Origin: Pontibacter flavimaris
GTDB taxonomy: Bacteria; Bacteroidota; Bacteroidia; Cytophagales; Hymenobacteraceae
DNA length: 64,000 nucleotides
Assembly (NCBI RefSeq): GCF_001907195.1
Contig: NZ_LVWA01000002.1
Coordinates: forward strand, 487,523-551,522
Direction: 5' to 3'
Shown here: one piece after another, positions 1 to 8,060 of the stretch
How positions within the stretch are numbered: position 1 is the first letter of the stretch
How the letters are laid out: each line of letters starts with the position of its first letter
Position numbers and translations under genes: made by a program
Notes under the pieces: generated by a model
Told to the model about the DNA's origin: nothing
The model's input: the letters and a program-made list of their open reading frames with translations, nothing else
The model's database searches: none

Positions 1-857
1 CCGGCCTGGGTACCTGGGTGACGGAGAAGATCGTGATCCCGAGGCTGGGAGAGTATGAGGGCGAGGAGAAGCCGGAAAGTATAGATCGCCTGAACACACA
101 GGAAAAGCGCGGCCTGCTTTACGCCACGATTGCCGTACTTCTGATGACTGCCTTTATACTTGGCGGCCTGCTGCCGGAAAACGGTTACCTGCGCGACCCG
201 GAGACAGGCGGCATCCTCAACTCGCCGTTCATGTCGGGTATCGTGGCCTTTATCTTTATACTTTCCGCGGTGGCCGGTATTGCCTATGGAATCGGGGCCA
301 GAACCATCAAAAACGACAGCGACGTGATGCGCGGCATGTCCAAATCCATGGAGACACTGGGCTCTTACATCGTGCTGGTGTTCTTCGCGGCGCAGTTCGT
401 GGCGTACTTTAACTGGACCAACCTGGGGCTTATACTGGCCATTAACGGTGCCGATACCCTGAAAACGCTGGGCCTGAGCGGTATTCCGCTGATGATCATG
501 TTTATACTTGTGTCGGCCTCCATTAACATGATCATGGGCTCTGCCTCGGCCAAGTGGGCCATCATGGCGCCGGTTTTCATCCCGATGTTCATGTTGCTGG
601 GCTACACGCCCGAGTTCACGCAGACGGCCTACCGCATCGGCGACAGCGTGACCAACATTATCTCGCCCATGATGTCTTACTTCGCCCTGATTGTGGCCTT
701 TATTCAGCGCTACGACAAGAAAGCCGGTATCGGTACGGTCATCTCTACCATGCTGCCCTACTCCATTGTCTTCCTCATCGGCTGGATCACCCTGTTCATC
801 ATCTGGATTCTGCTGGGCCTGCCTGTGGGTCCTGGCGCTGAACTGTACATGCCGTAA
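1..857 (+). CDS. AbgT family transporter, C-terminal part (5' end outside window)
   Basis: The open frame enters at base 3 and stops at TAA 855-857, so about 284 C-terminal residues are visible; the family is usually near 500 residues. The GTG at 18 is internal and not the start. AbgT/YdaH proteins are inner-membrane transporters, first described for p-aminobenzoyl-glutamate and also reported as sulfonamide efflux pumps. The family-like segment [14 protein letters not shown] opens the fragment. It is followed by hydrophobic segments near residues 35-55, 70-90, 115-135, 155-175, 180-200, 215-235 and 250-275, and the typical end [15 protein letters not shown]. The gene converges on the minus-strand barrel gene across a shared hairpin. 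Family assignment is firm; the substrate is not determinable. Three AAGTATA/TATACTT-type motifs and one further ATACTT lie inside the frame. Confidence 0.88.
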   Translation, partial: GLGTWVTEKIVIPRLGEYEGEEKPESIDRLNTQEKRGLLYATIAVLLMTAFILGGLLPENGYLRDPETGGILNSPFMSGIVAFIFILSAVAGIAYGIGARTIKNDSDVMRGMSKSMETLGSYIVLVFFAAQFVAYFNWTNLGLILAINGADTLKTLGLSGIPLMIMFILVSASINMIMGSASAKWAIMAPVFIPMFMLLGYTPEFTQTAYRIGDSVTNIISPMMSYFALIVAFIQRYDKKAGIGTVISTMLPYSIVFLIGWITLFIIWILLGLPVGPGAELYMP

Positions 858-906
858 TTTTAGACAAAGGATTAATTGACAAAGGACAAAAGACTTGCCC
901 TTAAAG

Positions 907-960
907 TATAAAACAGCAAATCCGCAGGAGCATCAATTCCTGCGGATTTGCTGTTTTATA
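907..960. terminator. Bidirectional intrinsic terminator between convergent genes
   Basis: A perfect 23-bp inverted repeat (907-929 with 938-960) has an 8-nt loop and lies between the abgT stop and the stop of the minus-strand barrel gene. Its outer ends are TATAAAA/TTTTATA, so it is flanked by A/T runs in both directions. The left arm continues into an AAGTATA copy at 904-910. Confidence 0.85.
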
Positions 961-969
961 CTGCCTTTG

Positions 970-1578
970 CTACTTGATCAGCTTCAGGCCCAGGCTCACC
1001 AGGAACTGCTCGTTGCGCACTTTGCCGTCTGTCTGTTGGCTGGTGTTGGTAAAGTCGCGGTTGATGCGCTCGTAACGCACGTCCACGGTCAGGGCACCGA
1101 TGTCGACGCCCAGTCCGGCCTGGTAGCCCCAGTCGGAGTTGTCGTAGTAGTCTTTAACGGTTCGGCCCTCCTGCCGGGCTGTCAGGAGCATGGAAGCCAC
1201 CGGGCCTGCCTGCACCCGCGCCACCCGCAGAAAGTTAAAGCCTACCAGCAGCGGCACGTCCAGCCGGTCGAACTTAAACTTCTCTACCCGCACCATGGTG
1301 CTGTTGGGGTCGTCCTTCACCTCCACGTTGCCGCCAGAGGTAGACAGGATGGCCTCCGGCTGAAACAGCAGCCCCAGCAGTTGCAGGCGGGCAAAGGCGC
1401 CGGCGTGGTAACCGGTTATATTGTCGGCAGAGGCATACTGCTGCGGATCGTTCTGTACGTCGTTCAGGCGCACTTTGGAGGAGCTCACGCCGGCCTTAAC
1501 GCCGGCCTGCAGCATCTGTGCCTGGGCTGTAATGCTAATAGCCAGCACGGTTATCAAGGTTAATGCAAGTTTTCTCAT
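970..1578 (-). CDS. PorT-like outer-membrane beta-barrel protein
   Basis: A 202-residue protein with a clear signal peptide (charged MRK, hydrophobic core, cleavage expected after AQA near residue 20). The rest alternates polar and hydrophobic residues as in short membrane beta strands, with recurrent Gly and aromatic residues (VKAGV, LVGFNF, YQAGLGVDIG, VDVRYERI), and ends in LGLKLIK. This is the pattern of the outer-membrane beta-barrel domain of the PorT group common in Bacteroidota. The precise role is unknown; proteins of this type are often porin-like or envelope-assembly factors. It is monocistronic by appearance, ending at the hairpin at 907-960. Alternative: another small OMP family with the same fold. 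Confidence 0.75.
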   Translation of the reverse strand: MRKLALTLITVLAISITAQAQMLQAGVKAGVSSSKVRLNDVQNDPQQYASADNITGYHAGAFARLQLLGLLFQPEAILSTSGGNVEVKDDPNSTMVRVEKFKFDRLDVPLLVGFNFLRVARVQAGPVASMLLTARQEGRTVKDYYDNSDWGYQAGLGVDIGALTVDVRYERINRDFTNTSQQTDGKVRNEQFLVSLGLKLIK

Positions 1579-1650
1579 AGGTAAAAAAAGTATAAGTTGG
1601 GTGCCAGCACATGTTCTAACGAACTAATGGTATACGTTAGTGCATAAAAA

Positions 1651-1677
1651 AAGCCGCTCCCTTTTGAGGAGCGGCTT
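1651..1677 (-). terminator. Intrinsic terminator, minus strand
   Basis: A 10-bp perfect stem (1651-1660 with 1668-1677) has a 7-nt loop. Read on the minus strand it is followed by a T7 run. It would end minus transcription arriving from the ridA side, or a short RNA from the spacer at 1646-1770. Confidence 0.75.
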
Positions 1678-1975
1678 AGGCCAATATCATCTGTAGTAGT
1701 TGATAGTGTTGGAATCTTATTTACATCTCACCTTAAACAAATATTCCTTTTGGCTTTCTGTTACAAAGATAAGTACATTATCTGTACCTATCTACCAGAT
1801 TTATACGAACTGCTTACATTAATATCCCACAAGCGCTTTTTCTTAGACAAACATCCCCTTTGGTCCGACCAACACCGGATTGCACCGGCTGCGGGCGCCT
1901 GTTATTTGTGTGGTATAAATACTTAGGATACAGCTACTTTAGCCTGCCTATACTTTTGGGGTCGGGGGCTATGGC
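1678..1975. other. Non-coding spacer, possible minus-strand small RNA
   Basis: No convincing coding frame. The minus strand carries a perfect -7 box, TATCTTTG, at 1771-1764, about 90 bases upstream of the terminator at 1677-1651. A transcript of roughly 110 nt is therefore possible. No convincing -33 TTTG is seen, so this stays speculative. The right part holds a GC-rich patch near 1870-1900 without recognised structure. Confidence 0.3.
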
Positions 1976-2380
1976 TTACGCCAAAGGAGCGGATGCGGGG
2001 CTAAGGATGGCAGTGGCCTCGATCTCTACCAGGTGATCCGGGTTTATCAGGGCGGCTACCTGCACCATGCTGCAGGCAGGCCTGATGCCTTTGAACACCT
2101 CCTGGTGGGCGCGGCCGATCTCCTGCCAGTGCTCTATATGGGTTACATAGATGCGCGTGCGCACCACATCATTTATACTTGCACCCGCCTGCTCCAGGGC
2201 CTGCCCGATCTTTTCCAGGATATACTTCGTCTGCTCGTAGGGACTGCCTTTGCCTACTATACTTTCACCGTCGGTGGCGGTGGTGCCGGCTACCTCAACT
2301 ATATTGCCCACGCGCACGGCACGGCTGTAGCCAACCATATCCTCCCATACCGCCCCCGATGATATTCGTGTTCTTTCCAT
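1976..2380 (-). CDS. RidA/YjgF/YER057c/UK114 family protein
   Basis: 134 residues, the usual length of the family. RidA proteins are cytosolic trimers that hydrolyse reactive enamine/imine intermediates made by PLP enzymes; several subfamilies have other substrates. The C-terminal conserved block is present: IRPACSMVQV, with the Arg that binds the substrate carboxylate, then LVEIEATAI with the conserved Glu. The N-terminal half has the expected VEVAGTTA strand and the EQTKYILEKIGQAL helix. The start is the ATG at 2380 immediately before an A/T-rich tandem tract at 2389-2426. The gene is divergent from the radical SAM gene. Confidence 0.88.
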   Translation of the reverse strand: MERTRISSGAVWEDMVGYSRAVRVGNIVEVAGTTATDGESIVGKGSPYEQTKYILEKIGQALEQAGASINDVVRTRIYVTHIEHWQEIGRAHQEVFKGIRPACSMVQVAALINPDHLVEIEATAILSPASAPLA

Positions 2381-2388
2381 GGCCTTTG

Positions 2389-2426
2389 AAGTTAGAAAGT
2401 TAGAGAGTTAAAAAGTTAGAAAGTTT
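2389..2426. repeat. Tandem AGTTAGAA-type tract upstream of ridA
   Basis: About four to five imperfect 8-9 bp units related to AAGTTAGAA follow each other directly between the ridA start and the spacer. Read from the ridA side the units are TAACTTTC-like and resemble partial -7 boxes. Unit divergence and length are unlike a CRISPR array. It may mark the ridA promoter or be simple low-complexity DNA. Confidence 0.6.
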
Positions 2427-2573
2427 ACAAGAGACCGCTGTGACATTACTTCCTGCAAAGGGACAACAGCAAATTTATACTTTGAACATGCAGCCATTCA
2501 GCAATGTAGCAACGCATACAAAAGGCTTGGCAAATTCATCCGGACCTGTATACCGTATACTTCGTTCATAATT

Positions 2574-2583
2574 TATACTTTTG
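2574..2583 (+). promoter_or_regulatory. Candidate -7 promoter box of the radical SAM gene
   Basis: TATACTTTTG contains TACTTTTG, a perfect match to the Bacteroidota -7 consensus TAnnTTTG, 20 bp before the start codon. No TTTG -33 box is evident at the usual distance. A second TATACTT lies 19 bp upstream. The site is also a copy of the window-wide TATACTT motif, so the match may be incidental. Confidence 0.4.
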
Positions 2584-2603
2584 ATCTCATCATTCCACAA
2601 AAG

Positions 2604-3584
2604 ATGCGCCTAAGGTCTAAACCGGTACTTTGTAATTACTACGTCACCTATCGGTGTAACGCAAAGTGCTCGTTCTGTGATATCTGGGAGCGCCCTTCGC
2701 CTTACATTACGCTGGAGGATGTGGCGCAGAACCTGCGCGACCTGAAGCGGCTGGGGGTGCAGGTGGTCGATTTTACCGGCGGCGAGCCGCTGCTGCACCG
2801 CCAGATCGATGAAATGCTGGGCATGGCGCACGACATGGGCTTTATCACCACGCTCACCACCAACGCCATGCTCTACCCCAAACTGGCCGAGCGGCTAAAG
2901 GGCAAGGTGGACATGCTGCACTTCTCCCTCGACTCCGCCGACAAGGAGGAGCACGACCGCGGCCGGGGCGTGGCCTGCTTCGACTTCGTGATGGAGTCGA
3001 TTAAGGTGGCGCGGGAGCTGGGCGAGCGGCCGGACATACTTTTCACGGTGTTCCGGCACAACCTGCACCAGCTGGAGGAGGTGTACCAGAACATTATACT
3101 TCCGAACAAGCTCGTGCTCATACTTAACCCGGCCTTCGAGTATAACCAGGTGGAGACCGGCGAGCAGCTGACAGAGGAGGAGCTGCGCTACCTCAGTGAC
3201 TTTGGCAAGCGCAGGCAAGTATACCTGAACGAGGGGTTCGTGCAGCTGCGCCTGGACGGAGGCAACAAAACTGCCAAACCGGTTTGCAAAGCCGCCAGCA
3301 CCACCCTGGTCATCTCCCCGGAGAATGAGCTCATACTTCCCTGCTACCACCTGGGCACCAAGAGCTTCCCGATAAACGGCAATCTCTATGATTTATACTT
3401 AAGCCAGGAGGTAGAGGAGCTGAAGCGGCAGGAGGGCAGGCTGCCGGCCTGCGAAGGCTGCACCATCAACTGCTACATGCAACCCAGCTTCGCCGTGGAG
3501 CTGAACACCTACTTCTGGAAAGCCCTGCCCAGCACGCTAAAGTATAACTACCTGAAAGGGACGTGGAAGCGGTTAGTTCGTTAG
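2604..3584 (+). CDS. Radical SAM protein with extra C-terminal cysteine cluster (SPASM-like)
   Basis: 326 residues. The radical SAM 4Fe-4S site is C18-x3-C22-x2-C25, followed by the SAM-binding motif TGGEPLL near residue 78 and further core strands (TLTTNAM, HFSLDSA). A second cysteine set, C228, C247, C283, C286 and C290, resembles a SPASM/twitch auxiliary cluster, which suggests peptide or small-molecule maturation with two Fe-S clusters. No substrate peptide or partner is adjacent; the next gene is a gamma-carbonic anhydrase. The closest general type is the MoaA/PqqE-like group, but I cannot name a function. The ATG at 2604 is followed by a normal N-terminus close to the first cluster, as expected for the family. 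Confidence 0.85.
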   Translation: MRLRSKPVLCNYYVTYRCNAKCSFCDIWERPSPYITLEDVAQNLRDLKRLGVQVVDFTGGEPLLHRQIDEMLGMAHDMGFITTLTTNAMLYPKLAERLKGKVDMLHFSLDSADKEEHDRGRGVACFDFVMESIKVARELGERPDILFTVFRHNLHQLEEVYQNIILPNKLVLILNPAFEYNQVETGEQLTEEELRYLSDFGKRRQVYLNEGFVQLRLDGGNKTAKPVCKAASTTLVISPENELILPCYHLGTKSFPINGNLYDLYLSQEVEELKRQEGRLPACEGCTINCYMQPSFAVELNTYFWKALPSTLKYNYLKGTWKRLVR

Positions 3585-3766
3585 TAGTTGTTCGTTATTC
3601 GTTGTTGGGAAGAGTCATTGGAAAGTATACTGCTTTGCTCCCTGGAAAAGTATAGGGAGCTGCCGAGAAGTATAATTGATGGTAGAAGTGCTACTATTTC
3701 GCTTCTGTAGAAGTATAACCCCCTATCTTTACCGAATAACGAATAACTAACAACGAATAACGAAAC
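3573..3766. repeat. Inverted CGTTATTCGTTGTT tracts flanking a spacer
   Basis: The left tract at 3573-3607 is built of TTCGTT and TTATTCGTTG units and overlaps the last codons and stop of the radical SAM gene. The right tract at 3731-3766 is the reverse complement type (CGAATAACGAATAAC). The two can pair over about 20-30 bases with imperfections. The 120 bases between hold four AAGTATA copies. A similar pair occurs at 24244-24332. Confidence 0.6.
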
Positions 3767-3768
3767 AT

Positions 3769-4287
3769 ATGCCAGTTATACTTCCGGTGAAGGGTGTGCG
3801 GCCGCAAATGGGCGAGGGCTGCTGGATTGCCGAAAACGCCACTATTGTGGGCGATGTGGTGATGGGGGATGAGTGCTCCATCTGGTTCAATGCCGTCATC
3901 CGTGGCGACGTGAACAGCATCCGCATTGGCAACAGAACCAACATCCAGGACGGGGCTGTGATCCACTGTACCTACGAGCGGGCGGCCACCACCATTGGTA
4001 ACAACGTATCAATCGGCCACAACGCCATTGTGCATGGCTGCACCGTGCACGATAACTCGCTGGTGGGAATGGGCTCGATTGTGATGGACAACGCCGTGGT
4101 GCAGGAGAAATGCATCATTGCCGCGGGGGCCATTGTGCTGGAGAACACGGTTTGTGAGTCGGGGTGGATCTATGCCGGGATACCGGCCCGTAAGGTTAAG
4201 CAGCTGAGCCAGGAGCAGGTAGAGGGATTGGCTAAGACGGCCAATAATTACGTGATGTACAGCAGCTGGTTCAGCGGGAAAGTATAG
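3769..4287 (+). CDS. Gamma-carbonic anhydrase family protein (left-handed beta-helix)
   Basis: 172 residues, the standard length of YrdA/gamma-CA proteins. The hexapeptide repeats of a left-handed beta-helix run through the chain (IAENATIVGDVVMGD, IRIGNRTNIQDGAVI, TTIGNNVSIG). The three zinc-binding histidines are present: H66 (VIHC), H84 and H89 (GHNAIVHG). The C-terminal helix follows IYAGIPARKVK, typical of trimeric gamma-class proteins. Many family members show little carbonic anhydrase activity, so the reaction (CO2/bicarbonate) is inferred from the intact zinc site. The start ATG at 3769 directly follows the repeat tract; no Shine-Dalgarno is seen. Confidence 0.9.
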   Translation: MPVILPVKGVRPQMGEGCWIAENATIVGDVVMGDECSIWFNAVIRGDVNSIRIGNRTNIQDGAVIHCTYERAATTIGNNVSIGHNAIVHGCTVHDNSLVGMGSIVMDNAVVQEKCIIAAGAIVLENTVCESGWIYAGIPARKVKQLSQEQVEGLAKTANNYVMYSSWFSGKV

Positions 4288-4324
4288 CTTCCGGAAAACC
4301 ATCTGCTCTTGCCCCCAGTTCTAC

Positions 4325-4820
4325 GCCATACCGGGTCCAACCACCCCTACCCCTCCCCCGGAACAAGTTCGGGATCCAAGACTTGTCTAAGGCGGGGAAT
4401 CTGTAGTTGCTTTGGCTGAAGTATAAGTTTTGTAGCTGCTGTCCTCACGCGGACAGGTCGCGACCTGCCCCTACAAAGTATAAACCTGCTCCTCCCAAAA
4501 GAGGGGAATTTATACTTTTTGCTATACTTTATTGTCATCTTGAGCAGCGCGAGAGATCTAACGGGAATTCTAAAGGGATCTCTCATTTCATTCGAGATGA
4601 CAAAAGCCGCAGCTATCGAATGATACCCAGTCCTTGGGTTGAGCGCCTTGTGAGATTCCGGTGCCCGTAAGGGCATTGCGACCGAAGGGTAGCAAAGGAA
4701 GGGAACACAGCGCGATGCCCGAGGACGAGCCCTCCCGGGCTAGAGGGAGCCAAAGCAGGAAATGAAACGATAGGTTTGTAAGTCTGGAGGATCAGCGGAA
4801 GCTAGAAACGATAGCTTGTT
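4325..4820. repeat. Dispersed non-coding palindromic mosaic, copy 1
   Basis: This copy matches the region 44860-45400 in reverse orientation over most of its length, with interruptions. Shared pieces in order are: the ACCGGGTCCAACCACCCC segment; GGACAGGTCGCGACCTG (a near-palindrome); an AAGTATAAA copy next to an AGAGGGGA tract; an inverted pair GTCATCTTGAGC...GATCTC / GAGATC...GAGATGAC (about 4533-4602); the ATACCCAGTCCTTGGGTTGAGCG segment; AACACAGCGCGATGCC; and CTGGAGGATCAGCGGAAGCTA. No frame is conserved between copies, so it is not a gene. I infer a REP/MITE-like assembly. Confidence 0.8.
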
Positions 4821-4992
4821 TCCAGTTGCATGAAGCGTTGGCTAAGGGAAAGTATGATATAAAGTATAAAGTATGGCTTACGTGGATTCGGGAATCCGCA
4901 GCAGAGTAGCTCCGGACAAGTATATCCGGAACAGCAAGTATAAAAGTATAGCCAGAGTATAAGTATAGCAGCAAGTATAAAAGGCATAAAAA
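4821..4992. other. AT-rich spacer with clustered AAGTATA motifs
   Basis: Six exact AAGTATA copies and several one-base variants (AAGTATG, GAGTATA) lie between 4850 and 4990. No coding frame is supported. It lies between the palindromic mosaic and the terminator of the ompA-like gene. Confidence 0.6.
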
Positions 4993-5020
4993 AACCAGCC
5001 GCACCCCCGTGCGGCTGGTT
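4993..5020 (-). terminator. Intrinsic terminator of the OmpA-like lipoprotein gene
   Basis: A perfect 12-bp stem (4993-5004 with 5009-5020) has a CCCC loop. On the minus strand it is followed by a T-rich run, 40 bases after the stop of the gene at 5061. Confidence 0.85.
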
Positions 5021-5060
5021 AATCACCAATTATCCAATCAATCTACTACTACTTAATCTT

Positions 5061-5741
5061 TTATAGCTCTCCGCGCTCGGCGGCTTTCTTCATTTTCTCG
5101 TTGGCGTAGATGGCAATCTCCACGCGGCGGTTCTGCTGGCGGCCAGCGGCTGTGCTGTTATCGGCAATTGGCTGGTCATCGGCATAGCCTTGTGTGGTCA
5201 TGCGGCTGCGGTCTACCCCGGTAGATGTCAGGTAGCTGGCCACCGACTCGGCACGGCGCTCCGAAAGCGGCTGGTTAATGCTTCTGTTACCGGTATTGTC
5301 TGTGTGGCCTTCAATCAGGATGTTCGTGTCCGGGTACTTCTGCAGGGTCTGGGCCAGCTGCGAGATCTCGGTCTTAGCGCCAGACTGAAGCTCGGCAGAG
5401 CTGGTAGCGAACAGGATGCCTGAGTCGAAGGTGATCTTAATACCCTCGCCCACACGCTCTACCTTGGCGTTCTCCAGGTCACGCTGCAGTTCCTCGGCCT
5501 GCTTGTCCATTCTTCTGCCGATCAGGGCACCGGCCGTGCCACCCACGGCAGCACCAATAATGGCGCCTGCGGCCGTGTTGCCAGCCACTCTACCAACCAC
5601 ACCACCTACCACGGCACCGGAGCCGGCACCAATAATACCACCTTTAGCCGTCTTGCTCATACCGCCGCCGCCTGAGGCGCAGGATGAAAGTATGATGGCG
5701 ATAATGGCTAGTATGGAAAGGTTTATTCTGAAGTTCTTCAT
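5061..5741 (-). CDS. OmpA family lipoprotein with glycine zipper (YiaD-like), paralogue 1
   Basis: 226 residues. The N-terminal signal ends in a lipobox, LSSC, with the lipidated Cys at about residue 21. Residues 33-77 are a glycine-zipper segment (GGIIGAGSGAVVGGVVG, AAGAIIGAAVGGTAG), which may insert in or oligomerise at the outer membrane. The rest is an OmpA-like peptidoglycan-binding domain with IEGHTDNTG and LSERRAESV and the closing NRRVEIAI. It likely anchors the outer membrane to peptidoglycan. A closely similar gene lies upstream at 6039-6782, each with its own terminator, which suggests a tandem duplication. The shorter, Gly-rich linker after the lipobox is the main difference from its paralogue. 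Confidence 0.9.
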   Translation of the reverse strand: MKNFRINLSILAIIAIILSSCASGGGGMSKTAKGGIIGAGSGAVVGGVVGRVAGNTAAGAIIGAAVGGTAGALIGRRMDKQAEELQRDLENAKVERVGEGIKITFDSGILFATSSAELQSGAKTEISQLAQTLQKYPDTNILIEGHTDNTGNRSINQPLSERRAESVASYLTSTGVDRSRMTTQGYADDQPIADNSTAAGRQQNRRVEIAIYANEKMKKAAERGEL

Positions 5742-5966
5742 GGTTTTCTTTTTTAATTCCAGATCAGGTTTTCAAGATCCTGACCCTTTTACTGACTATA
5801 TACCTTAAATGTTATATAAACTTTGGCGAAATATTTTTCACCAGAGTCATCCTGCAGCCCCCTGCCCTTATACTTCCACAGGCGGGCTATGGCTACAGGT
5901 ATAAAACTTAAACGCCTTTTCCTTATTCTGGTTTTAAAAAGCCCTTTGGATACCTGCTTTCCCATA

Positions 5967-6012
5967 AAAAGCAAGGCGCCTGCCCCTTTAAGGAGGCAGA
6001 CGCCTTGCTTTA
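5967..6012 (-). terminator. Intrinsic terminator of the second OmpA-like gene
   Basis: An 18-bp stem with one mismatch pairs 5967-5984 with 5995-6012, starting with AAAAGCAAGGCG. On the minus strand the stem runs into a T-rich stretch. It lies 27 bases past the stop at 6039. Two TATACTT copies overlap and follow its outer edge (6011-6027). Confidence 0.8.
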
Positions 6013-6038
6013 TACTTTCTATACTTTCGTATAGCTAA

Positions 6039-6782
6039 TTACTTGATCTCACCGCTCTCGGCAGCTTCTTTCAGCTCCTCGTTTGCCACAATGATGATCT
6101 CCACGCGGCGGTTCTGCTTGCGTCCTTCCACCGTGCTGTTGTCGGCAATTGGCTGGTCGTAGCTATAGCCTTTGGCCTGCAGACGCGCACCATCAACGCC
6201 CAGGCTGCGGGCATAAGCAGCCACCGACGCGGCGCGGCGCTCCGATAGCTTCTGGTTCAGTTCATAAGAGCCTGTGTTATCGGTGTGGCCTTCAATGATC
6301 ACATCGGTACCCTGGTACTCCTGCAGCGTCTTGGCCAGCTTCTGGATATCCTGCTTAGCAGAGGCGCTCAGTTCGGCGGAGTTCACGGCGAAAAGTATAC
6401 CGGAGTCGAAGTTCACGCGGATAGCCTCGCCCACGCGCTCTACGTTGGCGTTCTCCATCGATTTCTCCAGTTCCTCGGCCTGCTTATCCATTCGGCGACC
6501 GATAACGGCACCTGTTGCGCCCCCCACGGCGGCACCCACAATGGCACCGGCAGCCGTGTTGCCCAGTCTGTTACCGATCAGGCCACCGATCACGGCGCCG
6601 CCACCGGCTCCAATCAGGCCGCCTTTGGTGGTTTTGCTCATACCTTTTTTCTCCTCTGCAGGCTTGGTCTGCGTGGTGGTCTCGGTGTTATCAGAGCCAG
6701 CTACTGGCGCGGTGCTCTTGCAAGACGTAAACAGCAATGTAACAGCCAGCATCGAGCTAAGGGATAGTTTTACAAATTTCAT
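6039..6782 (-). CDS. OmpA family lipoprotein with glycine zipper (YiaD-like), paralogue 2
   Basis: 247 residues. A lipoprotein signal ends in LLFTSC with Cys at about residue 21. It is followed by a Thr/Glu/Lys-rich linker (ETTTQTKPAEEKKG), a glycine-zipper stretch (GGLIGAGGGAVIGGLIG, AAGAIVGAAVGGATG), and an OmpA C-terminal domain with IEGHTDNTG, KLSERRAASV and NRRVEIII. Residue-by-residue it follows the neighbour at 5061-5741 closely from the GMSKT segment to the end. The role as an outer-membrane/peptidoglycan linker is inferred from the fold. The start ATG at 6782 gives a normal signal peptide. Confidence 0.9.
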   Translation of the reverse strand: MKFVKLSLSSMLAVTLLFTSCKSTAPVAGSDNTETTTQTKPAEEKKGMSKTTKGGLIGAGGGAVIGGLIGNRLGNTAAGAIVGAAVGGATGAVIGRRMDKQAEELEKSMENANVERVGEAIRVNFDSGILFAVNSAELSASAKQDIQKLAKTLQEYQGTDVIIEGHTDNTGSYELNQKLSERRAASVAAYARSLGVDGARLQAKGYSYDQPIADNSTVEGRKQNRRVEIIIVANEELKEAAESGEIK

Positions 6783-6959
6783 GTTAATCAGGGTTTGGTA
6801 AATGTGTGTTGTTGTTCTTTTAGTTTGAGTGTACTGTAATAGGATTCAAAGTTCTTACACCTGCAAACGCAAGTCCTGTGCCAAATCGTGTTTTACCTCG
6901 CTAAAATATTTCATCAAGGATATATTCTATAATACTATACTTTAGGTAGCCACCTATAA

Positions 6960-6992
6960 AAAAACCCGTTGGCACCAGGCCAACAGGTTTTT
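6960..6992 (-). terminator. Intrinsic terminator of accD
   Basis: Stem AAAAACCCGTTGGC (6960-6973) pairs with 6979-6992 with one mismatch around a 5-nt loop. It lies 23 bases after the accD stop and is read on the minus strand into a T-rich run. Confidence 0.8.
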
Positions 6993-7014
6993 CACAGGCA
7001 GTTTATACGTTTGC

Positions 7015-7914
7015 TCAGGATGCTTTGGCAACTTTCCTTGCCTTCGGTGTGGTGGTCACGTCCTCTGGCAGCAGCACCATGCTCAGCAGCTCGCTCAGTC
7101 GGTTCTTGAGTTGCTTGCGGTCGATGATGAAATCCAGGAAGCCGTGCTCCAGCACGAACTCAGCGCTCTGGAAGCCCTTCGGCAGGTCTTTGCCGATCGT
7201 CTCCTTAATCACGCGCGGGCCGGCAAAACCGATCAGGGCGCCCGGCTCGGCGATGTTAAAGTCGCCCAGCATGGCATAAGAGGCCGTTACGCCACCGGTG
7301 GTTGGGTCTGTGAGCAGGGAGATGTAGGGCAGCTTCTCCTCGCTCAGCAGGGCAAGCCTGGCTGAGGTCTTGGCCATCTGCATCAGCGAGAAACCGGCCT
7401 CCATCATCCGCGCACCGCCCGATTTGGAAATCATCAGGAATGGGGTGCGGGTTTTGCGGGCGTGGTCTATGGCGCGGGCAATCTTCTCGCCCACCACCGA
7501 GCCCATCGAGCCGCCGATAAAGGAGAAGTCCATGCAGGCGATGGTAATGCTCTGGCCGTTTATCTTGCCGTAGGCTGAGCGTACCGCATCCTTCAGGCCG
7601 GTGGCCTTCTGCGTGGAGGCAATGCGCTGCGGGTAAGGCTTGGAGTCCACGAAGTGGAGCGGGTCGCCTGAAGTCAGGTTCCCGTCGAGCTCGGTAAACT
7701 CGTTGTCGTCAAATAAAATGGCAAAGTACTCTTTGGAACCGATGCGGTCGTGGTGGTTGCACTGCACGCAGGTGTTCAGGTTCTTGCGGTGCTCGGCGGT
7801 GCTCGTCACGGTTTTGCAGGTAGGGCACTTGTACCACAATCCGTCCGGGGTCTCCTTCTTTTGCTCTGTTGGCGTCTGGATTCCTTTATCTGCTCTTTTA
7901 AACCAAGGCATCAT
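7015..7914 (-). CDS. accD: Acetyl-CoA carboxylase carboxyltransferase subunit beta
   Basis: 299 residues, normal for AccD. With AccA it transfers carboxyl from biotin to acetyl-CoA to make malonyl-CoA for fatty acid synthesis. The N-terminal zinc ribbon is C30-x2-C33 ... C49-x2-C52. The crotonase-like carboxyltransferase core follows, with [38 protein letters not shown] and IGFAGPRVI. The start has two adjacent ATG codons (7914 and 7911); either is possible. The gene lies downstream of fbaB on the same strand, separated by a terminator, so it probably has its own promoter. No AAGTATA motif lies inside. Confidence 0.97.
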   Translation of the reverse strand: MMPWFKRADKGIQTPTEQKKETPDGLWYKCPTCKTVTSTAEHRKNLNTCVQCNHHDRIGSKEYFAILFDDNEFTELDGNLTSGDPLHFVDSKPYPQRIASTQKATGLKDAVRSAYGKINGQSITIACMDFSFIGGSMGSVVGEKIARAIDHARKTRTPFLMISKSGGARMMEAGFSLMQMAKTSARLALLSEEKLPYISLLTDPTTGGVTASYAMLGDFNIAEPGALIGFAGPRVIKETIGKDLPKGFQSAEFVLEHGFLDFIIDRKQLKNRLSELLSMVLLPEDVTTTPKARKVAKAS

Positions 7915-7980
7915 AGTTAAACAGCGTGCTTCCGCACTTTAAAGTTATGGCTATACTTTACAGCAAAGTATAAAATCAAG

Positions 7981-8026
7981 GTGGCCTGCCCCGGTCACCC
8001 TCAGGGGGTACGCAAAGGCAGGCCAC
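7981..8026 (-). terminator. Hairpin after fbaB, before accD
   Basis: Stem GTGGCCTGCC (7981-7990) pairs perfectly with 8017-8026 over a long loop. It lies 34 bases after the fbaB stop. The following minus-strand bases are T-rich but not a clean T run, so some read-through into accD is plausible. Confidence 0.6.
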
Positions 8027-8060
8027 AAAAATATGTAATAATCGGCAGTTCTGCTACAAA

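Noticed and set aside
2389..2426. CRISPR-like array
   Set aside because: Units are 8-9 bases, imperfect and contiguous without spacers; no cas genes are present.
4660..4790. Possible tRNA or structured RNA in the repeat mosaic
   Set aside because: No cloverleaf, T-loop GTTCRA in context or CCA end; the segment instead matches the other mosaic copies.
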